Made by a program: the position numbers and the translations under genes
From: Tretioscincus oriximinensis
Taxonomy: Eukaryota > Chordata > Lepidosauria > Squamata > Gymnophthalmidae
Assembly: GCA_022410635.1 (NCBI GenBank)
Contig: JAJVDF010000496.1
Location: forward strand, 1 to 64,000
Length of the DNA: 64,000 nucleotides
Reading direction: 5' to 3'
The notes under the pieces: model-generated
The model's database searches: none
What the model was told of the DNA's origin: nothing
What the model saw: only the letters and a program-made list of their open reading frames with translations
Shown: positions 62,817 through 64,000 of the stretch, piece after piece
How positions within the stretch are numbered: the stretch's first letter is position 1
How the letters are laid out: every line of letters begins with the position of its first letter

Positions 62817-63235
62817 ATTTCAGAGAAATAGCCGTGTTAGTCTAGCAGAATTCCAGCAAAGGACCTAGCAGCACTTTGAGACTAACTTGAGAAAAGTGGT
62901 TGGCATAAGCTTTCGTATACAGGTCTACTTCTTCAGATGCTGTTTTTTATCCAAAGGTCACTGGTGTATGCCAGAAGAGGTATGTCTGCCTGCCTTGCTG
63001 CAGCAAGACTGGAGGCTTTAGGGCACCTATGAACAGCTAAATCCCTACCAATGTCCAAATTTTTGGCGATTTTAAAAGGAAGGTTTTTCCCCTTTGAAAT
63101 CACCAGACTTGCAATAAGGGAAGCCGGAACCAAAGGTAGAAAGGATATAGATCAGCCAATCAAAAGCTAGAGGGATGTAAAATAATTTATGGGGAGGAAA
63201 GGCCATTCAGATGGTGAGCAATGAAGATGTAAGCT
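62817..63235 (+). repeat. Foldback-family arm with adjoining repeat body
   Basis: The arm (62817-62945) runs TTTCAGAGAAATAGCCGTG to TCTACTTCTTCAGATGC. The body that follows (about 62960-63235) shares AGCAAGACTGGAGGCT, TTTTTCCCCTTTGAAATCA and ATCAGCCAATCA with 25130-25470 and 59670-60025. A pseudo-LTR of a Penelope-like element would explain this linkage. Confidence 0.55.
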
Positions 63236-63505
63236 GTGATGAATGGCAGCTCTGTGGAAGCACGCAGTGCAATGTAAGCAACTAACATAAGCTTAGCCAG
63301 ACTTTGAAAGGCAGTGGAAGACAAACAGGCTAAGGTTCATGGGATCACAAAGGATTGGACATAACTGAACGACAACAACAAATGTATGGCAAATCCAATA
63401 TAATCCAGGTAAACTGCAGTTCTTAAACTGCCTCTGCAGACATGTTAGGCTTTCATAAATGACCTATTAATGCATACATTCTTCTTGTAAACATCCTAAT
63501 CATCT

Positions 63506-63664
63506 AAGAACATAAGAACATAAGAAGAGCCATACTGGATCAGGCCACAGCCCATCGAGTCCAGCATTCTGTGTCACACAGAGGCCCACCAGATGCACCT
63601 GGGCAGTCCGAACAGAGGAAAGCAAAATATGCTGCTCTTGTTCGTGACTCCCTGCAAATGGTAA
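63506..63664 (-). repeat. CR1-like LINE 3' end, copy 3 (5' truncated)
   Basis: The sequence matches copy 2 over about 158 bp with two differences seen by eye, then stops abruptly after CCCTGCAAATGGTA. Abrupt 5' truncation is typical of LINE insertion. Confidence 0.8.
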
Positions 63665-64000
63665 TGCTTAGATGCAATGCTCCCATGAAGATACCATTTG
63701 TTCAACAGATTGAAGGAATACTATTAACAAACATTTCTAAAACATATACATAATAGATGATCTAGGACTTGCATCAAGTAAGCAGATTCAACTTTCAGTA
63801 TTCTGTGCAAATCAATAGCCTTGCTTGAGTCAGTGATCTCTGAAACTCCAGTTGTTATCCATTCCAAAGATCTACAGATGGCAATAAATCCGCACACCCT
63901 CTGTTGCTACTGCATTCTGCCTTTTCAGTGGCGATTCCAAATATTGACAGCTTTATTCTGCTGTCACATTATAATACAGGAGGAAGAATGCTTTCTTTTA

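Larger units (their letters stand above)
60220..64000 (-). other. FAT3: Part of upstream FAT3 intron
   Basis: No cadherin-coding frame appears between the exon 1 acceptor and the window end. Contents: an L1-like remnant (60770-61300), an L2/SINE tail (61400-61560), a SINE (61785-62025), a foldback repeat with body (62817-63235) and a CR1-like copy (63506-63664). The stretches 60225-60765 and 62030-62815 are unassigned. Confidence 0.7.

Noticed and set aside
1..64000. CRISPR arrays, phage, operons, integrons or other microbial systems
   Set aside because: No regularly spaced direct repeats, no dense ORFs and no ribosome-binding context. All coding evidence is spliced vertebrate exon structure.

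Overview
The window is vertebrate nuclear DNA, most likely from a squamate reptile. It has large introns, isolated short coding exons with canonical splice sites, and dense interspersed repeats of sauropsid type: CR1-like LINE ends, tRNA-derived SINEs resembling the Sauria SINE, L2- and L1-like LINE remnants, foldback elements resembling Penelope-like terminal repeats, and hAT- and Tigger-like MITEs. There are no prokaryotic-style operons, rRNAs, tRNA genes or CRISPR arrays. Species and family names for the repeats are inference.

Only one gene is supported. It is the 3' part of FAT3 (protocadherin Fat 3), transcribed on the minus strand from beyond position 64000 down to a stop codon at 8944-8946. 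I could place twelve exons with GT-AG sites and matching phases: 60076-60219, 58630-58827, 56082-56880, 39176-39307, 38001-38158, 30756-31215, 24006-24159, 20965-21617, 19926-20039, 17298-17357, 10198-10233 and 8944-9569. Together they total 3534 bp and make one uninterrupted frame of 1177 residues. In order these give the last cadherin repeats, a membrane-proximal region, EGF1, a laminin-G domain, EGF2, EGF3, a calcium-binding-type EGF4, one transmembrane helix and a cytoplasmic tail of about 414 residues. The tail ends in a class I PDZ ligand (QTQV) and carries a WIRS-like motif (FSTFGV). EGF count, tail sequence and C-terminus point to FAT3 rather than FAT1, FAT2 or FAT4. Two of the exons are in-frame microexons (60 and 36 bp, phase 1-1) in the cytoplasmic region.

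Layout by coordinate: 1-8943 is downstream of the stop. It holds a probable long 3' UTR that is poor in SINE and CR1 copies, then two repeats at the window start. 8944-21617 carries the cytoplasmic-tail and transmembrane exons. 24006-39307 carries EGF and LamG exons separated by repeat-rich introns. 39308-56081 is a 16.8 kb intron. 56082-60219 carries the cadherin and membrane-proximal exons. 60220-64000 is part of an upstream intron.

Beyond FAT3 the most notable structures are: a precise foldback insertion with a 12-bp target duplication and a hammerhead-ribozyme-like fold (48861-49057, with relatives elsewhere); a 217-bp hAT-like foldback with an 8-bp target duplication (59443-59659); an unrecognised three-copy repeat with a conserved hairpin (33331-33560, 52580-52799, 53405-53650); and CR1-like copies so similar that they must be recent. 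I found no evidence of an undescribed multi-gene system. The surrounding DNA is intronic and repetitive.
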